Below are positions 13,397 to 21,131 of a DNA stretch of 23,430 bases, one piece after another. The notes below the pieces were generated by a model that saw only the letters and a program-made list of their open reading frames with translations, ran no database searches and was not told the DNA's origin. The translations under genes and the position numbers were made by a program. Source of the DNA: Halanaerobiales bacterium (GTDB lineage: Bacteria; Bacillota_F; Halanaerobiia; DY22613); contig JAGMES010000066.1 of the NCBI GenBank assembly GCA_023128035.1, positions 1 through 23,430 on the forward strand, given 5' to 3'. How positions within the stretch are numbered: position 1 is the stretch's first letter; each line of letters opens with the position of its first letter.

Positions 13397-14848
13397 TTAC
13401 CGCGGTCTTCCCACAAGTTTGCCCTTACTAACAGAGTAAATATCATCAATTACCATCTGAAAACTTGGTTCACGTTCTTCGGCTTTACCCCGTTCTGCCA
13501 TTTTTTCCTTATGGAACTCTTTGATTTCATTACCAAAAGGTAGATTTCCAGTATCAAGGAAACGTACCGCTCCATGATTGTCGCGTGCCGGGAGAATTTT
13601 TCCAGCATTATACTTCGATGGTGCAAATGGTATATCGATCACTCCAGCCTCAAATGCAAGAATAGCACCCTGAATCAAATCACCTTCACCCAAAGTAAAT
13701 ACTCGCTCCATAATAGCCCGAACCTCTTTTTTGATCATCTCTTTTTCTAGCAGTAATTGGTCAATTTTCTCAAGACTTTGGTCACGTAACATAGTAACTA
13801 TCTGTTTGGTGGTTCTCAAACCTGCTGCATTCGCTTCTTTCGTCGGAATCCCCAAAGCTTCATGAGGAGTCTTAACAATAACTTTAGTTGCTTTAGCTAG
13901 TGCAGCAGCAGTTGCCCCCCAGGAAATAACACCAAAAGCTTTTGCTTCATCTTGAGGAAAACCACCCATCCATTGATGGAATACCGTGGTTAATTGATAA
14001 TTCTCATAACCAAACTTTTCGAAATATTCTTCAGCCAATTCTTCTAATGTCTGAATAGCTGCTACATCCTGTAACAAGTTACCACATTGTCCATAGCCCA
14101 ATGTCAAATTTCTAACACCCTGTTCTGCAGCCAACAATCCTTCAATAATAGCCACAGAATGAGATACAGAAGGTGGAACAAGAGTACCAGTCAATGGCCC
14201 AAAAGGTTCTCTATTAATCTCAACTCCCATATCTTGATATAAACCGATCAAACGATCAACATATTGCCAATAAAATAATGTCTTCTCTATAGAAACATTC
14301 TTTGCATAAGGAATGTTATAAGAAATTCCGCCACCTTCATAATCTGTAAAACCTCCAGCAAGAGTAATCTCAGCTAAAAGGCGACCATCAGGAGTTCCAT
14401 GTCGAACCTGTAGTGGACGATCCAATGCTTCCACTACCTTTCTACAAGAAGCCACTCCATGATTAACAGCTGGAAATCCATTTAGCATAGAACGTCCCAT
14501 CTTCCGACTCTCTTCAATACCACGCTCTACCTCTTTGTATTGGTTTTGGCGGGTATAACTATCAATGGTAGATGGTAATAAATCTGCTTCTCCTTCATTC
14601 TGAAGATATTTTAACAATTCTATATGTTCACTTATTAATGCTACACCTGCGCGAGGTTGGATTAAAGTTCGTCCCTCTTTTTTAGCTTCACCTAAAACAT
14701 ATTTAAATCGCTTGTTTTTTGGAATCTGTTTCTGATATGCTATTGCTTCCTCTAAATCTACATCATTTCCAGTAGGCCACATCTGTAAAACTTCTTCACG
14801 TATTTGATTGAAATAATCTAATTCCCATTTTTTATTAATTAAGTTCAT
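13397..14848 (-). CDS. glmE: Glutamate mutase, epsilon (catalytic) subunit
   Basis: The 483-aa TIM-barrel subunit, the same length as clostridial GlmE, carries out the coenzyme B12-dependent rearrangement of L-glutamate to L-threo-3-methylaspartate together with GlmS. Family stretches are [136 protein letters not shown] and [13 protein letters not shown]. The start at 14848 follows AGGGGGAG. It lies between the GlmL ATPase gene and methylaspartate ammonia-lyase. Confidence 0.98.
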   Translation of the reverse strand: MNLINKKWELDYFNQIREEVLQMWPTGNDVDLEEAIAYQKQIPKNKRFKYVLGEAKKEGRTLIQPRAGVALISEHIELLKYLQNEGEADLLPSTIDSYTRQNQYKEVERGIEESRKMGRSMLNGFPAVNHGVASCRKVVEALDRPLQVRHGTPDGRLLAEITLAGGFTDYEGGGISYNIPYAKNVSIEKTLFYWQYVDRLIGLYQDMGVEINREPFGPLTGTLVPPSVSHSVAIIEGLLAAEQGVRNLTLGYGQCGNLLQDVAAIQTLEELAEEYFEKFGYENYQLTTVFHQWMGGFPQDEAKAFGVISWGATAAALAKATKVIVKTPHEALGIPTKEANAAGLRTTKQIVTMLRDQSLEKIDQLLLEKEMIKKEVRAIMERVFTLGEGDLIQGAILAFEAGVIDIPFAPSKYNAGKILPARDNHGAVRFLDTGNLPFGNEIKEFHKEKMAERGKAEEREPSFQMVIDDIYSVSKGKLVGRPR

Positions 14849-14905
14849 TTTTTCTCCCCCTGCTCTTTAGAAATATATGTGTATGACAACCAATCGTCGT
14901 TAAAC

Positions 14906-14934
14906 TTGATGTAATAACTACGTTATTACATCAA
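14906..14934. repeat. Perfect 12-bp stem-loop at the end of glmL
   Basis: TTGATGTAATAA (14906-14917) and TTATTACATCAA (14923-14934) form a perfect stem with a 5-nt loop that includes the last three codons and stop of glmL. No T-run follows, so it is more likely an RNA-stability or processing hairpin between glmL and glmE than a terminator. Confidence 0.65.
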
Positions 14935-16335
14935 ATCTACAGGTTGAATATATTTTTTTGCAATTCGCAATGCTATTGTAGGTTCCTTTTCTGCTAATAA
15001 ACCTAACGCTGAGAGAATATACTCTCGATCAAACCAAAACTGAGGTTTTTGAGGAGCTAATAATGTCGGCTCATTTTCATCAAAAGTAGAACCTTGCAAA
15101 ATCAGCTCTGGATTGGGATGATTTACTATAACACCACCGGTACCAATCACAATCGGTAACTGAGTCAAATCTTTGCCATATTGCAAGTATGAAGTACCAA
15201 AGGGTGTGTAAACTACTTCAACATGTCCAACATGTCTTAGAACTGCATATTTTACAGCAGCCCAGCCAATAGCTGTATCTAACCCACGCTCAAAATCTGT
15301 TTTAGGAACCTGCTCTACATCTTCTGCTAAAGACTGAATCTTTGTTTTAATCTCATCAATTGAGCACTCAAAACCTAATTCTATTAAATAATCCTTTAAT
15401 ACCTTTAAACCAACCACATCTGATAATGCCTTGACACTATAACGCATGCCCAAATCACCTTCGACAGTCCGTTTAGCATATGGTTCTGGTAAACCGCGCA
15501 TATTCACACCTGGTTTACTCGGTTCACCCTTTGTCAAAGAGTGAACATCTGTTGTAGCACCACCTACATCTATAATAATTAGTTCCCCTAAACCTTCTTC
15601 TTCTTCTGTACCTTCAGCTAAAAGCTGAGCAGCATTTAAGACGGCAGCAGGTGTTGGCATCATCAAATTCTCTACATATTCTTGAGCACGTTCTAATCCT
15701 TTAGCTTCAATAATCCGTTCAAAAAAAACCTGACGAATAGTTTCTCTAGCTGGTTCAATGTTTAATTTGTCCAACTCTGGCATCACATTCTCTGTTACTC
15801 TGGCATCTTTGTTAGCCTTTTTTAAAATTCCTTCAATCTCTTTTGTAACAGCTTTATTCCCAGCAACAATAACAGAGATATCTAATTTTGATTCAGCCAA
15901 AACTCTACCATTGTGTAAAATAACATCTTTATTGCCACCATCGGTACCCCCAGCCAAAAGAATTAAATCTGGGTTTAGAGATAAAATCTCTTCCATCTCC
16001 TCTTCAGTCAATTCATAAGAAAAAACCTTAAGGACTTTCGCGCCAGCACCTAGGGCAGCACGTTTTGCTGCCTCAGCTGTTAAATCAGGAACTAGTCCAA
16101 CTGCTACCATCTTTAAACCTCCTGCAGCACTACTACAGGCTAAGCGATATGTAGCGTTTTCCCAATCTATTCCTTGCTCTTTTAACTGATTTAAAGCTTT
16201 CTCAATCCCGATGGTCACATCTGACTCTACAGTGGTATATGCACGAGCGGAGCTAACCAATTCTAAGCCATCTAAGTCAAAAACCGTTACCTTAGTATAA
16301 GTGCTACCAATATCCATTAAAAGAGCAGATTTCAT
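14926..16335 (-). CDS. glmL: GlmL, ATPase partner of glutamate mutase
   Basis: The 469-aa protein belongs to the MutL/GlmL group of ASKHA ATPases, thought to protect or reactivate the B12 enzyme. It shows the phosphate-1 motif MDIGSTYTKVTVFDLDG, CSSAAGGLKMVAVGL, LLAGGTDGGN, the phosphate-2 type IIIDVGGATTDVHSL, and IGTGGVIVNHPNPE. The start is set at ATG 16335 (MKSALLMDIG), because AAGGAG lies eight bases upstream; a GTG three codons earlier is part of that site. It starts 12 nt after the glmS stop. The gene is full length, and its last codons lie in a strong hairpin. Confidence 0.96.
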   Translation of the reverse strand: MKSALLMDIGSTYTKVTVFDLDGLELVSSARAYTTVESDVTIGIEKALNQLKEQGIDWENATYRLACSSAAGGLKMVAVGLVPDLTAEAAKRAALGAGAKVLKVFSYELTEEEMEEILSLNPDLILLAGGTDGGNKDVILHNGRVLAESKLDISVIVAGNKAVTKEIEGILKKANKDARVTENVMPELDKLNIEPARETIRQVFFERIIEAKGLERAQEYVENLMMPTPAAVLNAAQLLAEGTEEEEGLGELIIIDVGGATTDVHSLTKGEPSKPGVNMRGLPEPYAKRTVEGDLGMRYSVKALSDVVGLKVLKDYLIELGFECSIDEIKTKIQSLAEDVEQVPKTDFERGLDTAIGWAAVKYAVLRHVGHVEVVYTPFGTSYLQYGKDLTQLPIVIGTGGVIVNHPNPELILQGSTFDENEPTLLAPQKPQFWFDREYILSALGLLAEKEPTIALRIAKKYIQPVDLM

Positions 16336-16347
16336 CTCTACCACTCC

Positions 16348-16761
16348 TTAATCAATCTTTAAATCTATTTTTAAATCTTGAATAGGGGTTTCAGGCATAG
16401 TTCCAGGAGGATATACCCGATCAAAACCCATCTCCAAAAATCTATTTGTAACTTCATCAAAATCTTGTTTACCAACTACTAGATTACCACCTACATAAAG
16501 TAAAACATCATCCAATCCTGTCTCTTTACATTTTTCGGGGAAACCACGACAATCTAACTCACCATGCCCATACAAAGAAGAAACTAGGATTGCATCTGCA
16601 TTGGTTTCTACTGCAGCATCAATAAATTCTTTCTGAGAAGCCATCACTCCAATGTTGATTACCTTAAATCCTGCTTCTGATAATGCGTGATCTAAAATCT
16701 TGTTGCCAACTGCATGAACATCTGAGCCAATTACTCCAAGAATAAGTGTTTTCTGTTCCAT
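16348..16761 (-). CDS. glmS: Glutamate mutase, sigma (B12-binding) subunit
   Basis: The 137-aa Rossmann-like subunit binds the cobalamin cofactor and joins GlmE to form the active mutase. The base-on B12 signature D-x-H-x-x-G is intact at D14, H16 and G19 ([12 protein letters not shown]), with [13 protein letters not shown] and the nucleotide-tail pocket [10 protein letters not shown]. The length equals that of clostridial GlmS. The start follows AAAGGTGGG. A short repeated C-terminus (DLKIDLKID) is unusual but harmless. Confidence 0.97.
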   Translation of the reverse strand: MEQKTLILGVIGSDVHAVGNKILDHALSEAGFKVINIGVMASQKEFIDAAVETNADAILVSSLYGHGELDCRGFPEKCKETGLDDVLLYVGGNLVVGKQDFDEVTNRFLEMGFDRVYPPGTMPETPIQDLKIDLKID

Positions 16762-16781
16762 GGTAATCCCACCTTTATAAA

Positions 16782-17594
16782 TTATTCAAATAAATTTAAT
16801 TCCTGAAAATCCAAATTCATTCCCAATCGTTCACGCCCAATCTTTAAAAAATCCTTCGAAACATTACTCAATTGACTGGTAAGATAGATTTCATCTCCTT
16901 TTTTATCAGGATTAAGTAAACCCGTATCTGCTAGATCCCTTTTGATTCGCTCGGCAATCTCAGTTCCTGGAAAAATAACATTCATCTTTCCCTCAATTAC
17001 CTTTTTAATCGTTTCCATTAAAAAAGGAAAATGAGTACAACCTAAAATAAGTGAATCACAACCTGTGTTAATGAAAGGAGTCAAATATTCTCTTAAGATG
17101 CCCTCAGTCTCTAAATCTGATAACTGGCCCTTTTCTACTATGTCTACCAATTTTGGAGTAGCATGAGCCACAACCTCAGCATCAGGATTCAATTTATAGA
17201 TTGCATTCTGATAACCTTGACTGCTCACCGTACCTTCTGTTGCAATAAGTCCAATTTTTTGATTCTTTGAAGATTGTACTGCTTCTTTAGCTCCTTCAGT
17301 AATTGGACCGATTATTGGCACTGAAAATACTTCACTGGCTACATCAATAGCTGCGACAGAAGCAGTATTACAAGCAACAACAATATATTTAGCATCACAT
17401 TCATTTACCAAATAATCTATTATTCTAAGAGCAAAATCACGAACTTCCCATTGAAGTCTAGGTCCATAAGGAAAATGAGCATTATCTCCATAGTAGATGA
17501 TATTTTCACCTGGAAGTAACCTAATTACTTCACTACTAATGGTCAGTCCACCAATCCCAGAATCAAGAAAACCAACTGGACTTTTTATGCCCAT
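16782..17594 (-). CDS. murI: Glutamate racemase
   Basis: The 270-aa enzyme interconverts L- and D-glutamate without cofactor. Both catalytic cysteines are present: C75 in VVACNTASV and C186 in LGCTHFP. The N-terminal [14 protein letters not shown] and [11 protein letters not shown] are also conserved. Its usual job is making D-glutamate for peptidoglycan. Here it sits between the operon's regulator (2 nt gap) and glmS, so it is transcribed with the glutamate-degrading genes. It could supply L-glutamate from D-glutamate to the mutase, or simply share the transcript. Whether the genome has a second racemase cannot be seen. The start at 17594 follows GGAGGCGTAAGG. Confidence 0.95.
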   Translation of the reverse strand: MGIKSPVGFLDSGIGGLTISSEVIRLLPGENIIYYGDNAHFPYGPRLQWEVRDFALRIIDYLVNECDAKYIVVACNTASVAAIDVASEVFSVPIIGPITEGAKEAVQSSKNQKIGLIATEGTVSSQGYQNAIYKLNPDAEVVAHATPKLVDIVEKGQLSDLETEGILREYLTPFINTGCDSLILGCTHFPFLMETIKKVIEGKMNVIFPGTEIAERIKRDLADTGLLNPDKKGDEIYLTSQLSNVSKDFLKIGRERLGMNLDFQELNLFE

Positions 17595-17596
17595 CC

Positions 17597-18568
17597 TTAC
17601 GCCTCCTTTTTCTCCAAATCTAACATTGTCATTTTTAACATCTTAATCGAACCATGATCTGGTGTATAAGCAATCTCAATCAAATGCTTCTCTCCTTGTG
17701 TCAACAATGCCACTTGATTATAACTATGTGGAGATACAATTATATACTCAAATTCCAGGACAAAGTCTTTTATGACTTCCTTATCACTACTAGTATTTAC
17801 TTTTACATTCACACTACCCAAACCAATCCGTGAAAGATTTTTTTTCACTTCTAATGCAAAATTTTCAGTAGAACACACTAATCCCACAGGTGCTCCTGTT
17901 GGAATTCGTGCAAGTTTAACTATAGTAGACATGGTTGGTTCTAAAGCAATCTCTACTAATTCTGTATTCAAACCAACCAAGATGTTTTTTAATTCAGAAA
18001 AATGAAAACGAGTCGTAACAATCAAATCAACTGCACCCAAAGCCTGTCTCATTCGGTCTGGGTCTTCTTTTATCTCCTGAATCAAATAAGAGAATCTAGT
18101 TGCTTTTTGGCCTAAATCAATCTCATTAATCAATGCATACAATTGTTCCCGATTACATTCAACAAAAGCAACCCTTATATGATTCATCAGTTCTTCTTTC
18201 TCTTTTGCCCTTACGTAAGCAATTGTTAAGAAATCATCAAATGAAAATCCCAATTCCAATGCTTCTTCCAAAGCAAGATCTATAATTTTCAAAAGTTTAT
18301 CTTTACGACTAGGCTCTTTTATTCCCTCTATCTTTCCTGCTACAAAAGTTCCCTTACCTTGTTGTGAAGTTAGCACCTGTTCATCTTCCAATTCTTTATA
18401 AGCAACACTAACTCTATTTCTACTAATCCTCAATTTTTCTGCTAACTCACGTTCGGTAGGCATCTTATCTCCTTTCTCGAGGATGCCACGGTTTATCATA
18501 ATTTTAATTTGCTCTTTAAGCTGAATATAAATAGGTACTCCACATTTTCGATCAATACGGAACTCCAT
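17597..18568 (-). CDS. GntR-family regulator of the glutamate mutase operon
   Basis: The 323-aa protein begins with a GntR winged helix (residues 1-75): PIYIQLKEQIKIMINRGIL, KMPTERELAEKLRISRNRVS, and LTSQQGKGTFVAG as the wing. The C-terminal 240 residues are neither the FCD nor the UTRA type in any way I can see. The stretches IRVAFVECNREQL, VDLIVTTRFHFSEL and GAPVGLVCSTENFALEV look like alternating beta-alpha units, possibly a periplasmic-binding-protein-like sensor. The start follows AGGGGGGATTGA. First in the operon with an imperfect dyad just upstream of its start (18587-18612), it likely controls the operon and itself in response to glutamate or a breakdown product (inference). Confidence 0.88.
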   Translation of the reverse strand: MEFRIDRKCGVPIYIQLKEQIKIMINRGILEKGDKMPTERELAEKLRISRNRVSVAYKELEDEQVLTSQQGKGTFVAGKIEGIKEPSRKDKLLKIIDLALEEALELGFSFDDFLTIAYVRAKEKEELMNHIRVAFVECNREQLYALINEIDLGQKATRFSYLIQEIKEDPDRMRQALGAVDLIVTTRFHFSELKNILVGLNTELVEIALEPTMSTIVKLARIPTGAPVGLVCSTENFALEVKKNLSRIGLGSVNVKVNTSSDKEVIKDFVLEFEYIIVSPHSYNQVALLTQGEKHLIEIAYTPDHGSIKMLKMTMLDLEKKEA

Positions 18569-18586
18569 TCAATCCCCCCTATACCA

Positions 18587-18617
18587 AATTGGTTCAATCC
18601 ATTAGTCCAATTCTATA
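18587..18617 (-). promoter_or_regulatory. Candidate operator and -10 region of the glutamate mutase operon
   Basis: AATTGG (18587-18592) and CCAATT (18607-18612) form a dyad with 26-bp outer span, next to a -10-like TATAGA (18612-18617, minus strand). The -35 is poor (TAAAAT at 17 bp), as expected for a regulated promoter. The remaining upstream DNA (18618-18780) is AT-rich without other clear signals; no cobalamin riboswitch is visible. Confidence 0.35.
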
Positions 18618-18821
18618 AGAAATAATTCGTCATAATTTTATAAAATCCTGCTAATTTCATAAAAAAAAATAGCGTTTTGCAATTTTTTTTAAACCATATT
18701 TTATATAATTTTTTAATTTTTTATTATTAACAAGAAGGAGAATTCAATTAATTGTAGAATAAGTATATTGTTAAAGCTTTTTTAATTTTTGTATTTAAAT
18801 AATTTTAAGGAGGAGATGGAA

Positions 18822-19718
18822 ATGAAAAAGTTTGCAAGTTATCTTTTAGTAGGGGTGATTTTGGTTCTGCTTATGGCTGGATGTTCTCAGATTACAGAGG
18901 TCAAAAACACAATCCCACAGGTTAATAACCTTCCAGAACTTATCAGTGAGGATGCTGAAATTATCATTCCTGATGAATCAGCAGAAATATCAGTAATGTG
19001 GCAAAAACCAACTCATGTTAATCTTACAGACATCGCAGCTTCGAGTTGGGGACTGTCTTCTAGCCGAGTGAATACCATCGCTAATGCATCAGATATGCCT
19101 GATGTATATCAATCTGGACTTGATAATGGTTATAATCAACAATGGTCACACGCCTATCTTTATTGCTCATTAGGATTTTGGGTCTGGGGCGATGCCGACG
19201 ACGATTTTCATGATAATATTGACCAGGAAAGTGGAGAAATTGAGAGTCCTGAAGGCTTTAATAACAAATCAGCAAAATATTACTATGAACTCGGAGATCA
19301 ATTTAATGGAGATTGGTATCTAGGATATGCTATCCATTTCATCGAAGACGCATGCATTATTCTTCATACAAGTGATCCAACACTTGATATGTTGACTCAT
19401 CATTTTGATTTTGAAGAATGGGTTGATAATAACTGGAATAGTGGGCATAATTTTAGTAGCGCAGTAGCTAATGATGGCTATTATTATGCAGTTACCGATC
19501 TAAAGCAAGCCGTTCGTAATGCAGCGTATAATTGCAGTTATTGGACTAGTACTTTAGGTGAAACAGTTTGGGATAATTACATATCTTCAGGTTATCCTAC
19601 AACTGCTGGAACTGGAAACTCAACCCTTGTAGCAAATACAAAAACAATGTTAATCCGCGCTTGTCGATATGCAAAAGGAACGATTAAATATGCTCTCGAT
19701 AAATATGGACAATGGTAA
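18822..19718 (+). CDS. Lipoprotein of the zinc-dependent phospholipase C/S1-P1 nuclease type
   Basis: The start is ATG 18822 (MKKFASYLLVGVILVLLMAG, then Cys21 as lipid-attachment site) behind AAGGAGGAG. A TTG 33 bases earlier lies upstream of the binding site. After a linker of about 45 residues, the metal-binding pattern of zinc phospholipase C appears: a Trp/His near THVNLTDIAASSWG, then WSHAYLY. The key helix YAIHFIEDACIILHTSD keeps the family's H-x3-D-x5-H spacing, and LTHHFDFEEWVDNNW follows. The proline before the last histidine of the usual signature is missing, so it is a divergent member. It may hydrolyse phospholipids or phosphodiesters outside the cell, anchored to the membrane. 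Plus strand, own terminator: a single-gene unit. Confidence 0.75.
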   Translation: MKKFASYLLVGVILVLLMAGCSQITEVKNTIPQVNNLPELISEDAEIIIPDESAEISVMWQKPTHVNLTDIAASSWGLSSSRVNTIANASDMPDVYQSGLDNGYNQQWSHAYLYCSLGFWVWGDADDDFHDNIDQESGEIESPEGFNNKSAKYYYELGDQFNGDWYLGYAIHFIEDACIILHTSDPTLDMLTHHFDFEEWVDNNWNSGHNFSSAVANDGYYYAVTDLKQAVRNAAYNCSYWTSTLGETVWDNYISSGYPTTAGTGNSTLVANTKTMLIRACRYAKGTIKYALDKYGQW

Positions 19719-19745
19719 GCTCAATATTAATCTAATTCTGATAAA

Positions 19746-19783
19746 GAAAGCCCACCAGATAGTACTTAAACTGGTGGGCTTTC
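19746..19783 (+). terminator. Strong intrinsic terminator after the phospholipase-like gene
   Basis: GAAAGCCCACCAG (19746-19758) pairs perfectly with CTGGTGGGCTTTC (19771-19783) over a 12-nt loop. The T-run is short (TTTCTCTT). On the minus strand it can also end the small peptide gene. Confidence 0.85.
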
Positions 19784-19814
19784 TCTTGATCCTAGATAAT
19801 ACTAAACACTTAAA

Positions 19815-19916
19815 TTACGGACAAACTGCTGGGATATTTGTTCGAGTACAATATTGATATCCGCAATGTGGTCCGCCATATTTTGGACACTCAATAAATA
19901 CAATAATTTTTTCCAC
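19815..19916 (-). CDS. Cysteine-rich 33-aa peptide
   Basis: A 34-codon frame including stop starts with GTG at 19916, six to eight bases after AAGAGGTG, and has a plausible promoter at 19999-20027. The product starts MEKIIVFIECPKYGGPHCGY and ends QYCTRTNIPAVCP, with four cysteines in 23 residues. There is no signal peptide. It could be a small metal-binding (zinc- or iron-type) peptide, a peptide-natural-product precursor, or a small regulatory protein; no modification enzyme is adjacent. The balance of Cys, Gly, Pro and Tyr codons and the aligned ribosome binding site favour a real gene, but a homologue would be needed to be sure. Confidence 0.55.
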   Translation of the reverse strand: MEKIIVFIECPKYGGPHCGYQYCTRTNIPAVCP

Positions 19917-19998
19917 AATACACACCTCTTTTTTATAAAATTCTATATATTATATATTCCTCTAAAAAGATTAATAGTCCTCTTTTGGAATAAAAAAA

Positions 19999-20027
19999 TC
20001 TATAATTTAGCATTTTCTATTTTGCAA
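19999..20027 (-). promoter_or_regulatory. Candidate promoter of the cysteine-rich peptide gene
   Basis: On the minus strand TTGCAA (20022-20027), a 17-bp spacer and TATAGA (19999-20004). It lies downstream of the terminator of the amidase operon, so the small gene is probably transcribed on its own with a leader of about 75 nt. Confidence 0.5.
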
Positions 20028-20044
20028 ATATAGATATTGCACAC

Positions 20045-20073
20045 AAAAAAACAGGCAAAAAATCGCCTGTTTT
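20045..20073 (-). terminator. Intrinsic terminator of the amidase-gerM operon
   Basis: AAAACAGGC (20048-20056) pairs with GCCTGTTTT (20065-20073) over an 8-nt loop; on the minus strand it ends in seven T. Confidence 0.85.
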
Positions 20074-20099
20074 CGAGTCAAAGTTGGAATGCCATATTT

Positions 20100-20624
20100 T
20101 TACTTTTTCTTAGTCATCTTGATATAGCCGCCCATTGTGGAGCGTGCATCCATCACTGTAATAAAAGCATCCCTTTGAAAATCATGAATTACATTAATAA
20201 TCTGATTCAAATTTTTGCGTAAAACAAAAATATTTAAAACTTTTTTTGGACCGATCAAGCCCTCTGCATCAAAGGTAGTTACCCCATAACCCTCTTCTCT
20301 AAGCAAATTAGTCAATTCTACAGAATCATCTTTTAAAACGACCTGAACAGTTATATATCCTAAAGCTAACCTTTCTTCAATCTTACTTCCTACCATTATT
20401 CCACAAGCAAAACCCAAGCCGTATGCAATCAGATTAATCGGCTTATTAAGATTCTGAACAATCATTCCCAAAGCCGAAACATATATAATCACTTCAAAAA
20501 AACCAATAAATGCAGCCTGTTTCCATTTTCCTCGAATCGTAAAGATCGTACGAATTGTACCCATTGAAACATCCACTGTTCTAGCTACAAAAATTAACAC
20601 TGCACCAAATAAAATCTGCAACAA
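20100..20624 (-). CDS. UPF0316/DUF2179 membrane protein (YebE-like)
   Basis: The 174-aa protein has three N-terminal membrane segments: LQILFGAVLIFVARTVDVSM, AAFIGFFEVIIYVSALGMIV and NLIAYGLGFACGIMVGSKIE. The conserved TVDVSMGTIRTIFTIRGKW is typical of the family. A cytoplasmic C-terminal DUF2179 domain of about 80 residues follows (VQVVLKDDSVELTNLLREEG, then YIKMTKKK). The function is unknown; DUF2179 resembles small ligand-sensing domains. The start is a TTG (20624, with another TTG just before it at 20627) behind GAAAGGA, since no in-frame ATG is nearby. It is the last gene of the amidase operon. Confidence 0.88.
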   Translation of the reverse strand: MLQILFGAVLIFVARTVDVSMGTIRTIFTIRGKWKQAAFIGFFEVIIYVSALGMIVQNLNKPINLIAYGLGFACGIMVGSKIEERLALGYITVQVVLKDDSVELTNLLREEGYGVTTFDAEGLIGPKKVLNIFVLRKNLNQIINVIHDFQRDAFITVMDARSTMGGYIKMTKKK

Positions 20625-20651
20625 TTGAATTCATCCTTTCAATACAAAAGA

Positions 20652-21131
20652 TTATTTGAGTACTCTTTCATTAAATTCTAAGCTTTCATTTAAAATTAGA
20701 TGACCAGCAAGGGTTTCTATTTTCTTACCCTCCACCAGAATCTGTACTCGTTCGATATCACGAAACTGACATAAGGTATTGACAATTGAATAGACTGTTA
20801 ATATTTCGCCAGTACTCCCTCCCCAGTGATTTGTTACCAATTTTTCATTAAAATTTACAACACATAATTCATCAGTAACTTTTATATTTAAAACTCTAAC
20901 CTCATTCGGAATGGTTGTAGATAATTTTGAATTAGCTGGCCCTTTTATTAATTCTTCTAAGGCTCCCTCTTTTAAATCTCCCATGACCTTTCGAGATTCT
21001 GCACGTAAACCAGCTCCATCTTCTACAGCAAAATATAATTTAACATTTCCCCCTGCCAAAAAAGTCCACCATACATAATAAATCCCTACAGCTATGATAA
21101 CAACTAGAACGAGAGAAATAAATTTCTTCAT
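20652..21131 (-). CDS. gerM: GerMN-domain membrane-anchored protein
   Basis: The protein of about 159 aa has an N-terminal membrane anchor (FISLVLVVIIAVGIYYVWWT) and a single GerMN domain (about residues 30-145): VKLYFAVEDG, LEELIKGP, IPNEVRVLNIKVTDELCVVNF and VYSIVNTLCQFRDIERVQIL. Bacillus GerM, with two such domains, is a lipoprotein needed for sporulation and germination; single-domain forms are common in Clostridia. The start is the ATG at 21131, whose A is also the last base of the amidase stop (TGATG); a GTG one codon earlier is the alternative. Translational coupling to the amidase implies linked roles in the wall or spore envelope. Confidence 0.85.
   Translation of the reverse strand: MKKFISLVLVVIIAVGIYYVWWTFLAGGNVKLYFAVEDGAGLRAESRKVMGDLKEGALEELIKGPANSKLSTTIPNEVRVLNIKVTDELCVVNFNEKLVTNHWGGSTGEILTVYSIVNTLCQFRDIERVQILVEGKKIETLAGHLILNESLEFNERVLK

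Noticed and set aside
15758..16018. Plus-strand 86-aa frame within glmL
   Set aside because: Lies entirely in a conserved minus-strand gene and has no start signal.
18569..18821. Cobalamin riboswitch before the B12-dependent operon
   Set aside because: The upstream DNA is AT-rich and lacks a B12-box or the folded core; the leader is also too short.
19669..19857. Plus-strand 62-aa frame after the phospholipase-like gene
   Set aside because: It overlaps the end of that gene, runs through its terminator and has no ribosome binding site.
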